64,000 nucleotides of DNA. Source: an uncultured Bacteroidales bacterium (GTDB lineage: Bacteria; Bacteroidota; Bacteroidia; Bacteroidales; UBA932). The notes under the pieces were generated by a model, which was given only the letters and a program-made list of their open reading frames with translations, was not told the DNA's origin and ran no database searches. Location: the NCBI GenBank assembly GCA_949286415.1, contig CASEBV010000012.1, positions 124,001 to 188,000 on the forward strand, given 5' to 3'. The position numbers and the translations under genes are program-made. Shown in pieces: positions 1 through 9,273 of the stretch; position 1 is the stretch's first letter; each line of letters opens with the position of its first letter.

Positions 1-1
1 T

Positions 2-331
2 CTGAAGAAGATCAGCCCGTCCCTCTATCAGGCCCTCGGCATCTTCCTTCCGCTGATTACCACCAACTGCGCCGTGCTCGGTATCGCGCTCATCGTCGTC
101 ACCAAGGAGTTCACATTCGGCGGCGATCCTCACATGCTCAACCTTGCCGAGTCTGTGGTGTATGCATTCGCTTCATCCCTCGGCTTCGGCCTTGCGATGA
201 TTCTCTTTGCCGGCCTTAGGGAACAGATAGCACTCAACAAAGTGCCCAAGCCGTTCAGGGGCATTCCTATTGCCCTTGTCACCGCAAGTATCCTCGCGAT
301 GGCATTCATGGGATTCTCCGGAATGGTATAG
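2..331 (+). CDS. rnfA: Electron transport complex subunit RnfA/RsxA (3' end only)
   Basis: The gene is cut by the left window edge; about 109 C-terminal residues remain. It is a membrane subunit of the Rnf complex, which couples ferredoxin:NAD+ electron transfer to ion pumping across the inner membrane. The visible part has the family core LPLITTNCAVLG, two hydrophobic segments, a GLREQIAL loop, the PKPFRGIPIALVTA stretch and the ending AFMGFSGMV. These fit RnfA rather than its paralogue RnfE. NqrE of the Na+-NQR complex is the nearest alternative, but the C-terminal wording favours RnfA. The remaining rnf genes would lie to the left, outside the window. A strong hairpin terminator follows within 50 bases, so this is probably the last gene of its operon. 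Confidence 0.88.
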   Translation: MKKISPSLYQALGIFLPLITTNCAVLGIALIVVTKEFTFGGDPHMLNLAESVVYAFASSLGFGLAMILFAGLREQIALNKVPKPFRGIPIALVTASILAMAFMGFSGMV

Positions 332-356
332 CATTGAAAGGCGGAGCACTTGTTGC

Positions 357-499
357 CGTGCCTGATGAAAATACCGCGCCCGTTGGAAGCATTTTGTACC
401 TTCCAACGGGCGTGTTTTTTCAGCAGAAGTGTGGCCGTTGGCATTTTGAAAATGCCGTCTGGCGCGAAAACCCGGCAAAACCGCGCCCGTTGGACAGTA
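357..499. repeat. Intergenic palindrome/terminator repeat, copy A
   Basis: This stretch contains the 17-bp palindrome GGCATTTTGAAAATGCC at 440-456, preceded by AAGTGTGGCCGTT, with a CGCGCCCGTTGG arm at 482-493. A second, shortened version lies at 357-385, where GTGCCTGATG runs straight into AAAATACCGCGCCCG. The same modules recur near 29.57 and 37.0 kb. Bases 420-490 double as the 3' end of the minus-strand gene that stops at 420. Confidence 0.7.
377..420 (+). terminator. Rho-independent terminator after rnfA
   Basis: A perfect 13-bp stem (377-389 with 400-412) has the arm CGCCCGTTGGAAG and a 10-base loop, followed by a T-rich tract at 413-420. It lies 46 bases after the rnfA stop codon. The arm sequence resembles the CGCGCCCGGTGGA arms near 29.6 and 36.9 kb. 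Confidence 0.85.
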
Positions 500-1094
500 T
501 TTCACTTACTTCTTCCAGCATTTCCTCAATTGTGTCATACAGCGGGACTCCGTATCGGGCGCAGGTGATGCGGACATTGTCGTGGCGGTAGAAATCGGGC
601 TCGCAGGCGACATACAGCTTGCCGGAGCGGGCAAAGAGTCCCATTTCAAGCAGGGTTATCGGGGATTTGCTTGTGCCGATGATGTACATTATTATGATGT
701 CGGCCTGCTCGAGATGTTCGAGTTCCCAGTTGACCTGATAGTCCATTTCTCCCGGCTTGCTGCCGTCCCAGTTGCCTTGGCGCGGATTGAATAGGATGTA
801 TTTCCCCGGCAGGGAAGAAAAATATTCAAATGCCTCCGCCTGCCAGTCCCGGCTGCTGCCCATGTCAATTGTCCCGGCAAGAAAGATTTTTGTGAAGCCG
901 GATGTGTCCGCGGACGGGAGGCTTTCATGGGGCTTCAGCATATACGTTATGTTACGGCCGGTTATCTTCTGCCTTGCTCCCAACTCATGTTTTGCTTCCG
1001 GCTGTCGTCTTGTTCCGGACAGAGCCGCATCGGGGATGAGAAATGCAGTCACCAGAAAGATGCAGGCAGCTGCAATCGTATGCTTCCTTTTCAT
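420..1094 (-). CDS. Exported nucleoside 2-deoxyribosyltransferase-like protein
   Basis: 224 residues. Residues about 67-195 match the nucleoside 2-deoxyribosyltransferase-like fold: KIFLAGTIDMG opening, FNPRQGNWDG, a DIIIMYIIG strand and SPITLLEMGL carrying the likely catalytic Glu. Enzymes of this fold cleave or exchange the N-glycosidic bond of deoxynucleosides. Unusually, residues 1-27 look like a signal peptide (basic MKRKH, hydrophobic core, small residues before the cut), so the protein may act outside the cytoplasm. An internal ATG just before LKPHESLP could give a cytoplasmic form. The last 20 or so residues (from about GRGFAGF to the stop) are encoded by a dispersed intergenic repeat, so that tail is probably a recent 3' extension rather than part of the fold. 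The gene lies 75 bases downstream of a nucleoside kinase on the same strand, which suggests a nucleoside-related role. Confidence 0.65.
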   Translation of the reverse strand: MKRKHTIAAACIFLVTAFLIPDAALSGTRRQPEAKHELGARQKITGRNITYMLKPHESLPSADTSGFTKIFLAGTIDMGSSRDWQAEAFEYFSSLPGKYILFNPRQGNWDGSKPGEMDYQVNWELEHLEQADIIIMYIIGTSKSPITLLEMGLFARSGKLYVACEPDFYRHDNVRITCARYGVPLYDTIEEMLEEVSEILSNGRGFAGFSRQTAFSKCQRPHFC

Positions 1095-1119
1095 GTAGTT
1101 TTATTTTGTCTGGGCATGA

Positions 1120-1163
1120 CTGTATCAATGTCTGTGCTGTATCAGTATCTGTGCTGTATATGG
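1120..1163. repeat. 17-bp tandem direct repeat (2.5 copies)
   Basis: CTGTATCAATGTCTGTG (1120-1136), CTGTATCAGTATCTGTG (1137-1153) and the partial CTGTATATGG (1154-1163) sit head to tail. They fill most of the 75-base spacer between the nucleoside kinase stop and the start of the next minus-strand gene. Confidence 0.75.
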
Positions 1164-1169
1164 ATTTTC

Positions 1170-2885
1170 CTACAGGGACTGCCCTCCGATGAATTCCCTC
1201 ATTATTGAAGTCGGCGGTATGGCGGCAATCTCGTCTGGGGAGAGTGCGACTACATATTCCAGGAATTTCAGGAGCCTGATGGCTTCCGTGAATGCCGGGG
1301 AATGCGGGGGAATGCGGCGGAGGAGGGGTTCGGCGTAGTATTTCAGGAGCGGGAGCTCGAATATCATGGCAGAATTGAAGACCGCGTCGGCATTTTCCTG
1401 AAACGGGAATATGTTGCGGTTCTCGCCGCGGCGTACGCTGTGCCATCTCATTATGGTGCCTTCCGGAGTGATTCCCCTGACCCTGTTGTCCCTTACCATC
1501 CTTCTGAGCATCCTGTTGTCGGAAGTGGATATGTTGTTGTTCTCATCCAGCGGAAGGGATGTAAGGGCCGACACATAGACCCTGAAAATGCGGGAGTTGT
1601 CCACAGCCGGTGTCATTGCGGGATTGAGGGCATGGATGCCTTCCATGAAGAGTATGTCATTGTCCGTGAGCTGCATGAAGTCCCCGTCAAAAACCCTTTT
1701 GCCCGCCTTGAAGTCGAATTTCGGCAGTTCTGCCCTTTCTCCGTTGAGCAGGGCGTTCAGCTGGCTGCTGAGAAAGTCAAGGTCCATGGCTCCGAGGGCC
1801 TCGAAGTCATACTCTCCGTTCTCGTCCTTCGGCGTATTCTCCCTGTCCACGAAATAATTGTCAAGTTCTATCACTTTCGGGTTCAGGCCGAGCACTTTGC
1901 ACTGGATGGCGAGCCTCTTTGACGATGATGTCTTTCCGCTGCTGGAAGGACCGGCGATGAACACAATCTTCACCTTGTCCCTGCGGGCGAAAATCTGGTC
2001 GGCAATGTCGGCATATTTCCTCTCGTGAAGGGCTTCGGCTATGTTGATGAGCCTGACAGCGTCTCCGGAAGTTATCGTCTTGTTGAGGGTCCCGGCGCCG
2101 CGGACATGCATTATTGAGCACCAGTCGGCATATTCCTTCAGGGCGGCGGCTATCTTGGACTGCCGTTTCAGAGGCATGACCCTGCTGACATTGCCCTCGG
2201 CAGGATACTGCAGGCAGAAGCCGTTGTTGAAGCCGATCAGGTCAAAGACCTTGAGATATCCAGTGGACGGCACGAGCGGCCCGTAGAAGGTGTCGGCATG
2301 CCCTCCGAGGGTGTATACGCTGCAGGTGAATTTTCCTATGGACTTCAGAAGTTCCGCCTTGTCCGGCTGCCTGTTGCCGAGAAAGACTTTCTTCGCCTCG
2401 TCGCAGTTCATCTTGAACTTGTGGAAAGGAAGGTCGGCGTCAATTATTTCCTGAACTTTTTCTTTCAGGGTCTCTACCTCACTGTCTGTCACATAATACA
2501 CATCAGGGTGGCCGTCTTCCTTGGCTTCCGGGGCGCGGAGCTCGCAATACAGGCCGCTCGGAAGGGAGTATTCTATTGCAAGAACCTTGTCCGGATAAAG
2601 TTCCCGCACGGCGTTCTGCAGCACGAAGCAGAGGGAGCGCACATAAGTCCTGCGTCCGTCCGGATGGTTGTAGCCTATGAATTCCACCTGCCGTGACACA
2701 GTCAGCCTGAATTCCAGTTCCTTGAGCTGATGGTCCACCAGAGCTGCGATTACGGGCAGGTCAACCCCGTTGCTCTCGTCACGGACAGTCCTGCATATCC
2801 TCTCAGAAAGTTCTGACAGCGGGGTGCCGAGCATGACTTCATGCATTTCCCTGTCGTTTGCGCAGAATATTCTCGTCGTTTCCAT
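1170..2885 (-). CDS. Nucleoside (uridine-like) kinase with ThrRS-like N-terminal region
   Basis: 571 residues, cytoplasmic. The C-terminal half is a phosphoribulokinase/uridine kinase P-loop domain with Walker A GPSSSGKTSS at about 311-320, followed by the nucleoside-binding ELDNYFVDRENTP region and LFMEGIHALNP. The N-terminal half resembles the TGS and second accessory domains of threonyl-tRNA synthetase: YGPLVPSTGYLKVFDL mirrors the ThrRS 'GPHVPxTG' stretch. This architecture is widespread in Bacteroidota and Firmicutes as a putative nucleoside kinase; the substrate is not certain. It starts one base after the uvrA stop, so the two genes are co-transcribed. Confidence 0.85.
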   Translation of the reverse strand: METTRIFCANDREMHEVMLGTPLSELSERICRTVRDESNGVDLPVIAALVDHQLKELEFRLTVSRQVEFIGYNHPDGRRTYVRSLCFVLQNAVRELYPDKVLAIEYSLPSGLYCELRAPEAKEDGHPDVYYVTDSEVETLKEKVQEIIDADLPFHKFKMNCDEAKKVFLGNRQPDKAELLKSIGKFTCSVYTLGGHADTFYGPLVPSTGYLKVFDLIGFNNGFCLQYPAEGNVSRVMPLKRQSKIAAALKEYADWCSIMHVRGAGTLNKTITSGDAVRLINIAEALHERKYADIADQIFARRDKVKIVFIAGPSSSGKTSSSKRLAIQCKVLGLNPKVIELDNYFVDRENTPKDENGEYDFEALGAMDLDFLSSQLNALLNGERAELPKFDFKAGKRVFDGDFMQLTDNDILFMEGIHALNPAMTPAVDNSRIFRVYVSALTSLPLDENNNISTSDNRMLRRMVRDNRVRGITPEGTIMRWHSVRRGENRNIFPFQENADAVFNSAMIFELPLLKYYAEPLLRRIPPHSPAFTEAIRLLKFLEYVVALSPDEIAAIPPTSIMREFIGGQSL

Positions 2886-2886
2886 A

Positions 2887-5727
2887 TTATAGTATTTCTT
2901 TCAGGAATGGGCCGGTGACTGATGCCGGGTCTTCGGCAAGCTGTTCCGGCGTGCCCTGTGCAATTATCATTCCTCCTTTCCGGCCTCCCTCAGGGCCCAT
3001 GTCGAATATATAGTCCACGGTCTTCAGGACATCGAGGTTGTGCTCTATGACAATGACTGTGTTTCCCTGGTCCACAAGCTGCTGCAGCACTCCGAGCAGA
3101 ATCTTTATGTCTTCGGAGTGCAGGCCGGTTGTCGGTTCGTCAAGGATGTAAAGGGTGTTGCCGGTGCTCTTTCTTGCGAGTTCTGCGGCAAGTTTCATCC
3201 TCTGGCTTTCGCCTCCCGAGAGAGTGACCGCAGACTGCCCGAGCTTCACATATCCGAGTCCGACATCCGTGAGGGCCTTGAGTTTCTGGCTGATGGCGGG
3301 GATGTTGCCGAAGAATCCGTATGCCTCGCTTATCGGCATCTCAAGCACATCGTTGATGTTTTTCCCTTTGTATTTGACGGCAAGGGTATCGTCCTTGTAG
3401 CGGCGGCCGCGGCATTCCTTGCATACCACATTGACCGAAGGCAGGAAGTTCATCTCAATCACCTTGATGCCGGCGCCCTTGCATTCTTCGCATCTGCCTC
3501 CAGGCACATTGAAGGAGAATCTTCCGGCCTTGAATCCGCGTACCTTGGCATCCGGGGTGGATTCGAAGAGGCTGCGTATGTCATTGAATACTCCCGTGAA
3601 TGTGGCCGGATTGCTCCTCGGGGTACGCCCGATGGGGCTCTGGTCTATCTCAATCAGTTTGTCGATGTTCTCCAGACCCACGATGTCCCGGTAGGGGAGC
3701 GGCTGCATCCTGGCGTTGTAGAATTTGTTTTTCAGGATTGGCATCAGGGTCTCGTTGATGAGGGAAGACTTGCCGCTGCCGCTGACTCCGCTGATGCCTA
3801 TCAGAATGCCGAGAGGGAAGTCGATGTCCACATTCTTCAGGTTGTTGCCGCAGGCGCCGCGGATGCCGAGTGTAAGCCCGTTGCCTGTCCTTCTTGATGC
3901 CGGCACTTCGATTTTCTTCCTGCCGGTCAGGTAGTCGAGGGTGATGGACTGACCTATGATGCAGTGCTTCATCACTTCCGGGTCTTCAGAGAAGGTTTCC
4001 GCAGCTTCTTCTGCTGTCCGGACTGTGCTGTCCGGACCTGTCTTCAGCAGCAGGTCCACCGGAGCCGAAAGACAGATGCGGCCTCCGTTTTCTCCTGCCC
4101 CGGGTCCCACATCCACGAGCCAGTCGGCGGAAAGCATCGTCTCAGTGTCGTGCTCCACCACCATGACAGAATTGCCCTCGTCGCGGAGATTCTTCAGAGA
4201 TGCGATGAGCTTCCGGTTGTCCCTCTGGTGCAGGCCGATGCTCGGTTCATCCAGGATATAGAGCACATTGACAAGCTTTGAGCCTATCTGCGTGGCAAGC
4301 CTGATGCGCTGGCTTTCCCCGCCGGAGAGAGAAGCCGTCGCCCTGTCGAGGGATAGATATTCAAGCCCCACATCCAGAAGAAAAGACACCCTTTCCTTCA
4401 GTTCCTTGAGTATGTCGCGGGCTATGAGCTTCTGTCTGTCCGTGAATATCCCTTCAAGCGAGTCCAGCCATGTCCTGAGGTCGGAAATCTCCATTGCGGA
4501 TACTTCGGATATGCTTTTGCTGTCAATCTTGAAATATTCAGTCTCTTTGTTGAGCCGTGTGCCGTGGCAAACCGGACAGACTATCTTGTCGGATATGTCA
4601 TCGACGATTCCGGGATAAGACACCATCTCTGAAGACGAGCCTTCCCCGATTCTGAAAAGTTCATCAGAGCCGAACACGAGGAGGGAAATGATGTCGTCCC
4701 CGAGCTCTCCCACGGGGTCATACAGGGAGAATCCGTATTTTCTCGCAATCGAGCGGATGATGTCGAATTTCTTCGTCTGGCGGATTTTCCCCAGCGGTAT
4801 CAGGGCTCCGTCGGCTATGGAGACAGTCCTGTCGGGGATGATTGAGTCCATGTTGACGTCGACAATCATTCCGAGTCCCTTGCAGTGCGGACAATAGCCC
4901 TGCGGGGAATTGAATGAAAATGAGTGCGGCGCCGGCTCAGCCAGGGAAAGTCCCGTGTCCGGGCATACGAGATGCTTGGAATAGTGCTGGAGTTCACCGG
5001 TTTCCATGTCCATGACGGCGAGGGAACCCTTGCCGAGGTTCAGGGCAGTGCAGACGGAGTCCTTGATTCTCTTCTCATCCCTTGCGGTGGGCTTGAGCTT
5101 GTCAACTATGAGCTCTATGAAATGTGGCTTGTACCTGTCCAGAGCGGAGACCTCGGAAAGGTCGCGGATTTCGGAGTCTATCCTTGCCTGTGTGTATCCG
5201 CGCTTGCGGAGCTGTTCGAAGAGCTCCTTGTAGTGTCCCTTGCGCCCTTTCACGAGCGGCGCAAGCAGGAGGCATTTCTTTTCACGATAGTTCTCCATGA
5301 TCAGGGAGACTATCTGCTCGTCGGTGTACCGGACCATAGCCTTTCCTGTGGCAGGGGAATATGCAGTCGAGGCCTTGGCATACAGAAGCCTCAGGAAATC
5401 ATATATTTCTGTGATGGTGCCTACAGTGGACCTCGGGTTGTTGCCGGTGGTCTTCTGCTCGATGGCTATGATGGGGCTGAGTCCCGTGATGCTCTCTACG
5501 TCAGGCTTCTCAAGAATGCCCATGAACTGCTTGGCATACGCGGAGAGCGTGTCCATATATCTGCGCTGCCCCTCCGCATATATGGTGTCAAAGGCAAGCG
5601 AGGACTTCCCGCTTCCGCTGAGCCCCGTGATGACCACGAACTCATTGCGCGGGACCGAGAGCGACACATTCTTGAGATTGTGGGCCTTGGCCCCTATTAT
5701 TTCTATATATTCTCTTTTTTTGTCCAT
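2887..5727 (-). CDS. uvrA: Excinuclease ABC subunit A (UvrA)
   Basis: 946 residues from the ATG chosen here; a GTG at 5739 overlaps the upstream stop and would add four residues (MNPC). The chosen start gives the family-like beginning [20 protein letters not shown]. UvrA recognises damaged DNA and loads UvrB in nucleotide excision repair. Visible features are two ABC ATPase cores with Walker A motifs [10 protein letters not shown] and [10 protein letters not shown], signature segments [13 protein letters not shown] and [13 protein letters not shown], and Cys-pair zinc modules (CPVCHG, and CEECKG with CKECRG). The length is normal for the family. The gene follows the metallo-hydrolase gene with almost no gap. 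Confidence 0.97.
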   Translation of the reverse strand: MDKKREYIEIIGAKAHNLKNVSLSVPRNEFVVITGLSGSGKSSLAFDTIYAEGQRRYMDTLSAYAKQFMGILEKPDVESITGLSPIIAIEQKTTGNNPRSTVGTITEIYDFLRLLYAKASTAYSPATGKAMVRYTDEQIVSLIMENYREKKCLLLAPLVKGRKGHYKELFEQLRKRGYTQARIDSEIRDLSEVSALDRYKPHFIELIVDKLKPTARDEKRIKDSVCTALNLGKGSLAVMDMETGELQHYSKHLVCPDTGLSLAEPAPHSFSFNSPQGYCPHCKGLGMIVDVNMDSIIPDRTVSIADGALIPLGKIRQTKKFDIIRSIARKYGFSLYDPVGELGDDIISLLVFGSDELFRIGEGSSSEMVSYPGIVDDISDKIVCPVCHGTRLNKETEYFKIDSKSISEVSAMEISDLRTWLDSLEGIFTDRQKLIARDILKELKERVSFLLDVGLEYLSLDRATASLSGGESQRIRLATQIGSKLVNVLYILDEPSIGLHQRDNRKLIASLKNLRDEGNSVMVVEHDTETMLSADWLVDVGPGAGENGGRICLSAPVDLLLKTGPDSTVRTAEEAAETFSEDPEVMKHCIIGQSITLDYLTGRKKIEVPASRRTGNGLTLGIRGACGNNLKNVDIDFPLGILIGISGVSGSGKSSLINETLMPILKNKFYNARMQPLPYRDIVGLENIDKLIEIDQSPIGRTPRSNPATFTGVFNDIRSLFESTPDAKVRGFKAGRFSFNVPGGRCEECKGAGIKVIEMNFLPSVNVVCKECRGRRYKDDTLAVKYKGKNINDVLEMPISEAYGFFGNIPAISQKLKALTDVGLGYVKLGQSAVTLSGGESQRMKLAAELARKSTGNTLYILDEPTTGLHSEDIKILLGVLQQLVDQGNTVIVIEHNLDVLKTVDYIFDMGPEGGRKGGMIIAQGTPEQLAEDPASVTGPFLKEIL

Positions 5728-5735
5728 ACAGGGAT

Positions 5736-6401
5736 TCACTCTTCTTCGTAAGGCTCGTTGAACGGCTGCAGGAAAGGGTTCTTCGTCCTCTCGTCGGTGA
5801 TGGTCGTGTGCGGGCCGTGGCCAGGAATCACCTCCACATCTCCGTCAAGGACAGTCAGTTTGCTGAAAATCCCTTCCATGAGCCTGTCATAGTCGCCTCC
5901 CGGATGGTCGGTGCGGCCGATTGCTCCTGCAAAAAGCGTGTCACCGCTGAAGAGGACTTTGTCCTCCCTGTCGTAGAAGCATACTCCTCCAGGGGTGTGC
6001 CCCGGTGTGGAAAGGACTTCAAGCTCCGTTTCCCCGAACTTTATCCTGTCCCCGTCATGGATATCTTCGGTCTTGACGTCGGTCGCAGGTGTCTTTAGCC
6101 CGAACATCCTGCAGAAATGTCCGGCATTGCCGAGCGTCTCCTTGTCCGCAGGGTCCATGTATACCGGCACTCCGAGCATCCCGGCACATTCCTTCAGCCC
6201 GAACACATGGTCAAAATGCGCATGGGTCAGCAGAATCTTTGTCGGCCTGAGTCCCTTGGCCCGGATGAATCCCATGAGTTCGTCCCTCTCCTGAGGAGAA
6301 TAGAATCCCGGGTCTATGATGACACATTCCCCTGTCCCGTCCCATGCCACGCTGCAGCACTCATGCAGGGGGTTGAAATAGAAATTCTTTATCTGAAGCA
6401 T
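5736..6401 (-). CDS. Metallo-beta-lactamase fold hydrolase, glyoxalase II-like
   Basis: 221 residues. The metal motif THAHFDHV places H60, H62, D64 and H65; further ligands are the His of STPGHTPGG, the Asp of FSGDTLF and the His of PGHGPHTT. This is the hydroxyacylglutathione hydrolase-like branch of the family, which hydrolyses thioesters or similar acyl compounds. Bacteroidales generally lack glutathione, so the true substrate may be another thiol ester. No signal peptide is seen, so it is cytoplasmic. It is the first gene of the run hydrolase-uvrA-kinase on the minus strand. Confidence 0.85.
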   Translation of the reverse strand: MLQIKNFYFNPLHECCSVAWDGTGECVIIDPGFYSPQERDELMGFIRAKGLRPTKILLTHAHFDHVFGLKECAGMLGVPVYMDPADKETLGNAGHFCRMFGLKTPATDVKTEDIHDGDRIKFGETELEVLSTPGHTPGGVCFYDREDKVLFSGDTLFAGAIGRTDHPGGDYDRLMEGIFSKLTVLDGDVEVIPGHGPHTTITDERTKNPFLQPFNEPYEEE

Positions 6402-6481
6402 ATTCTTGTAATTGATGAAATCAATGTCTCAAATTTACTCATTTCTTTTTATCTGTCTCCGGGCATTTCAATTTATTTTCG

Positions 6482-6568
6482 GGAAAATGTACCTTTTTGT
6501 GGCCGATTTTTATAGGAAAACGCACCTTTTTGATGGTAAAATTTATAGGAAAACGCACCTTTTTGTGG
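6482..6568. repeat. Three direct repeats at exact 33-bp spacing
   Basis: The core GGAAAACGCACCTTTTTG occurs at 6515 and 6548, with a variant (GGAAAATGTACCTTTTTG) at 6482. Start-to-start spacing is exactly 33 bases each time, about three helical turns. The two later copies are also preceded by TATA. The array ends 37 bases before the start codon of the AAA/DUF4143 ATPase gene. Confidence 0.85.
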
Positions 6569-6577
6569 ATAAAAGAT

Positions 6578-6585
6578 TATTTTTG
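6578..6585 (+). promoter_or_regulatory. Possible -7 box of the first ATPase gene
   Basis: TATTTTTG fits the Bacteroidota -7 consensus TAnnTTTG and lies 20 bases before the ATG. No TTTG was found at the usual 19-21 base distance; the nearest, inside the last 33-bp repeat, is only 12 bases away. The call is tentative. Confidence 0.35.
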
Positions 6586-6605
6586 CAATTGAAAAACAAA
6601 TAGAT

Positions 6606-7961
6606 ATGTTGTACAGGAAGATTAGCAGGAGACTTAAGGAATATTTTTCATCCGGTTCGGACAGGCTTTTGGTTATAGACGGAGCAAGGCAGATCGGTAA
6701 ATCTTATATAATCCGGGAGATTGGTTCGGCCATGTTCCCGAATTATATCGAACTGAATATGGAGGAAGACAAGGTGGGACAGCGTTTTTTTGCTGAAGCC
6801 AGAACTTTGGATGATTTTTATCTGGCACTCGGAGTTGTTGCCGGGGACAAGATGAAAGACAGAAAGTCTACTCTCGTGTTTATCGATGAAATTCAGGCTT
6901 ATGACCACCTTCTTACTCTTGTGAAGTTCCTTATGAAAGATGGTAGGTTTACCTATATCGCAAGTGGTTCCCAACTCGGCATTTCGTTGAAGAACACAAG
7001 TTCGGTACCTGCCGGCAGCCTTGATGTCGAGCATATGTATCCTATGGATTTTGAGGAGTTCCTGTATGCAAATGGTGTCGGTGAGCCTGTAGTACAGTTC
7101 ATGAGGAGCAGTTTTTATGAGAAAAAAGCACTGTCGGAGGCATTGCATGACAAAATGCTTGATTTTTTCAAGAAATATCTCTTGGTAGGCGGACTTCCCC
7201 AGGCCGTGGATTCGTATGTGAAAACCAAGAACATCGCTGAGTTCAGGCGCGTGCAGAGTGAAGTGCATTCCATGTACGGCATTGATGCGTCAAAATATGA
7301 GGCGGAGCATGGAAAAAGGCTGAAAATCCGAAGAATATTCGATATGATACCTTCATCTCTTGAAAACAGGAAGAAAAGAGTCGTGATAAAGGATATCGAA
7401 GGAAAAACATGGAAGCGCTCGGATGATTATACGGATGAATTCGAATATCTTATTTCTTCGGGAATTGCACTTGAGGTAAAAGCCATAAGCAAGCCATCGT
7501 ATCCTTTGGCAGAAAACAGCGGGAAAAATCTTATGAAACTGTATCTCAATGATGTCGGCATACTTTCAGGGATATACTACCGCAATAATGTCAGAGCCGT
7601 GATGTCGGATGTAAAAAGCATCAATCTCGGTTCAGTATATGAGACAGTTGTTGCACAGGAACTGTTTGCCCACGGGTACAATCTGTATTATTACGACAAT
7701 AAGAAGAACGGCGAAGTCGATTATCTTATAGACGATTGCGACACTCTGTCAAATATTCCACTTGAAGTGAAATCAGGTAAGGATTACACTATACACAGTG
7801 CTTTGGACAAGTTCATGTCTATAGAGGAATACAATGTCCGGAATGCCTATGTGCTGTCCAATGAACGTGAAGTGTTTGTTAAAAACGGCATTACATATAT
7901 TCCTATATATTATGTGATGTTTTTCGAAAACGCACCGGTAGCCGAGGAGTTGCTTTTATAA
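6606..7961 (+). CDS. AAA_14 / DUF4143 family ATPase (first copy)
   Basis: 451 residues. The N-terminal ATPase domain has Walker A GARQIGKSY (about 26-34), Walker B LVFIDEIQA (about 90-98) and a sensor-like YIASGSQLG. The C-terminal DUF4143 domain begins around LYLNDVGILSG and ends in a PD-(D/E)XK-like pattern: GEVDYLID near residue 369 and LEVKSGKDY near 388, so acidic residues and Lys are in place. Members are common, often multicopy, and mostly uncharacterised. Base composition is visibly richer in A+T than the flanking housekeeping genes, which suggests transfer. It is preceded by a 33-bp repeat array and followed by a convergent acyltransferase gene. A nuclease role is inference only. Confidence 0.85.
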   Translation: MLYRKISRRLKEYFSSGSDRLLVIDGARQIGKSYIIREIGSAMFPNYIELNMEEDKVGQRFFAEARTLDDFYLALGVVAGDKMKDRKSTLVFIDEIQAYDHLLTLVKFLMKDGRFTYIASGSQLGISLKNTSSVPAGSLDVEHMYPMDFEEFLYANGVGEPVVQFMRSSFYEKKALSEALHDKMLDFFKKYLLVGGLPQAVDSYVKTKNIAEFRRVQSEVHSMYGIDASKYEAEHGKRLKIRRIFDMIPSSLENRKKRVVIKDIEGKTWKRSDDYTDEFEYLISSGIALEVKAISKPSYPLAENSGKNLMKLYLNDVGILSGIYYRNNVRAVMSDVKSINLGSVYETVVAQELFAHGYNLYYYDNKKNGEVDYLIDDCDTLSNIPLEVKSGKDYTIHSALDKFMSIEEYNVRNAYVLSNEREVFVKNGITYIPIYYVMFFENAPVAEELLL

Positions 7962-8026
7962 TCCTTGATTCGCTAAAAAAATGTATTGGATGCCATAGTC
8001 CCTGACATTGACCTGAGTGCGTTGGA

Positions 8027-9178
8027 CTAAGAAATTGTTTTGGCTTTTTTCCCGAGCCATCTGCGCAGAGGCTCGTCGTAGAACTTCAGGCAGAGCCATG
8101 CGAGGACGATGCTGCCGATGATGACTGCGGCGGCTGCGGGCCATGCCTGGCTGAACGGAATCCTCTCTTCTCCGCCCCACAGCCATGCATAGAACAGGTA
8201 CATCAGGGGGTAGTGCACCACATAGACCGGATATGAAATGTCCCCGAGGAATCTGCACACCTTCGATGTGACCTTGTCGGTGGTCTTTCCTGAGGCCCCG
8301 AGCCATACGAGGGCGGGGAAGATGAAGATGGTGCAGACGGCTTCATAAAGCCCGTTCGTCCACAGCCTGTCTTCGCCTCCGATGTGCGGGAGGGAAAGCA
8401 GGACGGCCGTTATGGCGCTGCATATCCAGAATGCCCCGCGGATTTTCACCGGACGGAATATCCTCGACATGAGAAGTCCGATAGAGAAAGAGAACATCAG
8501 GCGGAGGAAGCCCCCGAGGAGATTCCAGTCAATCATTGACCAGCCGACCCCGAGATGCCCGAATCCGGAGAGATTGCCTATGGCGAATGCCCCGAGCCCG
8601 AGCCCTGCTGCTGCCACGAGCACCGTCAGCCATCGGGTGGACATTTTCCTTATGAAAAGCGCATAGAGTATGTTGCCGATATATTCGAAGAAAAGCGACC
8701 AGCTCGGGCCGTTCAGCGGGAACATCTCGTTGTTGCCCCTCACATCCGCCCCAGTTCCGGGTACGGCCGGCAGGAGGAAAAGGTTGAGGAGAAAGGCTAT
8801 GAGCACCATTGTCAGCGGCATCTGTGTCCCGTCCCATCGCCGGCATCCCTGGATACAGTACGCCGCAACCCCGAGCACGGCCCCCATGATGACCATCGGA
8901 TGCAGCCTTATGAGCCTGCGCCTGAAGAAACTCTTCAGTGTCAGCGATGTCTTCCACCTGTCATCGTAGGCATATCCGATGACGAATCCCGAAAGTATGA
9001 AGAAAAAGTCCACGGCCAGATACCCGTGGTTGACATGCTGGTCCATCGGACTCGTGGCGAAGCCTTCGCCGATGTGGTAGAATATCACTAAAAGGGCGGC
9101 CACGCCCCTGAGCCCGTCAAGGAGTTCGTAATGAGGCTTTGAGTCTGAAAATACCGGGGAATTGTTGTCTTTCATCAT
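8027..9178 (-). CDS. Acyltransferase family 3 (OafA/YrhL-like) membrane protein
   Basis: About 384 residues from the MMKDNN start; the second Met of that pair (9175) is equally possible, and the frame upstream continues only to a TTG. The protein is an integral membrane acyltransferase that transfers acetyl or other acyl groups to carbohydrate or lipid acceptors. Near the N-terminus it shows LLDGLRGVAALLVIFYHI, with the family Arg and catalytic His, then FFFILSGFVIG and RRRLIRLHP. About ten hydrophobic segments follow, ending with FLGDISYPVYVVHYPLMYL. The family is typical of surface polysaccharide modification. It sits alone between two AAA/DUF4143 ATPase genes and is divergent from the second one. 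The acceptor cannot be told from sequence. Confidence 0.88.
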   Translation of the reverse strand: MMKDNNSPVFSDSKPHYELLDGLRGVAALLVIFYHIGEGFATSPMDQHVNHGYLAVDFFFILSGFVIGYAYDDRWKTSLTLKSFFRRRLIRLHPMVIMGAVLGVAAYCIQGCRRWDGTQMPLTMVLIAFLLNLFLLPAVPGTGADVRGNNEMFPLNGPSWSLFFEYIGNILYALFIRKMSTRWLTVLVAAAGLGLGAFAIGNLSGFGHLGVGWSMIDWNLLGGFLRLMFSFSIGLLMSRIFRPVKIRGAFWICSAITAVLLSLPHIGGEDRLWTNGLYEAVCTIFIFPALVWLGASGKTTDKVTSKVCRFLGDISYPVYVVHYPLMYLFYAWLWGGEERIPFSQAWPAAAAVIIGSIVLAWLCLKFYDEPLRRWLGKKAKTIS

Positions 9179-9273
9179 CTGTTTGTCAAGGTTTCTGCCG
9201 CATGGTTGCGCCATCCGCACCTGCTGTTGTGCCGACGGAGACCGCAAAATTACAGAAACTTTTCCGATTGGGA

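Noticed and set aside
6559..6585. TTTTTG and TATTTTTG as a full promoter pair for the first ATPase
   Set aside because: The gap is only 12 bases, well below the 19-21 expected, so only the -7 box is listed.
6412..6603. 63-codon frame containing YRKTHLF-type repeats upstream of the first ATPase
   Set aside because: It is the translation of the 33-bp direct repeats, because 33 is a multiple of three. No start or product evidence; treated as regulatory repeat DNA.
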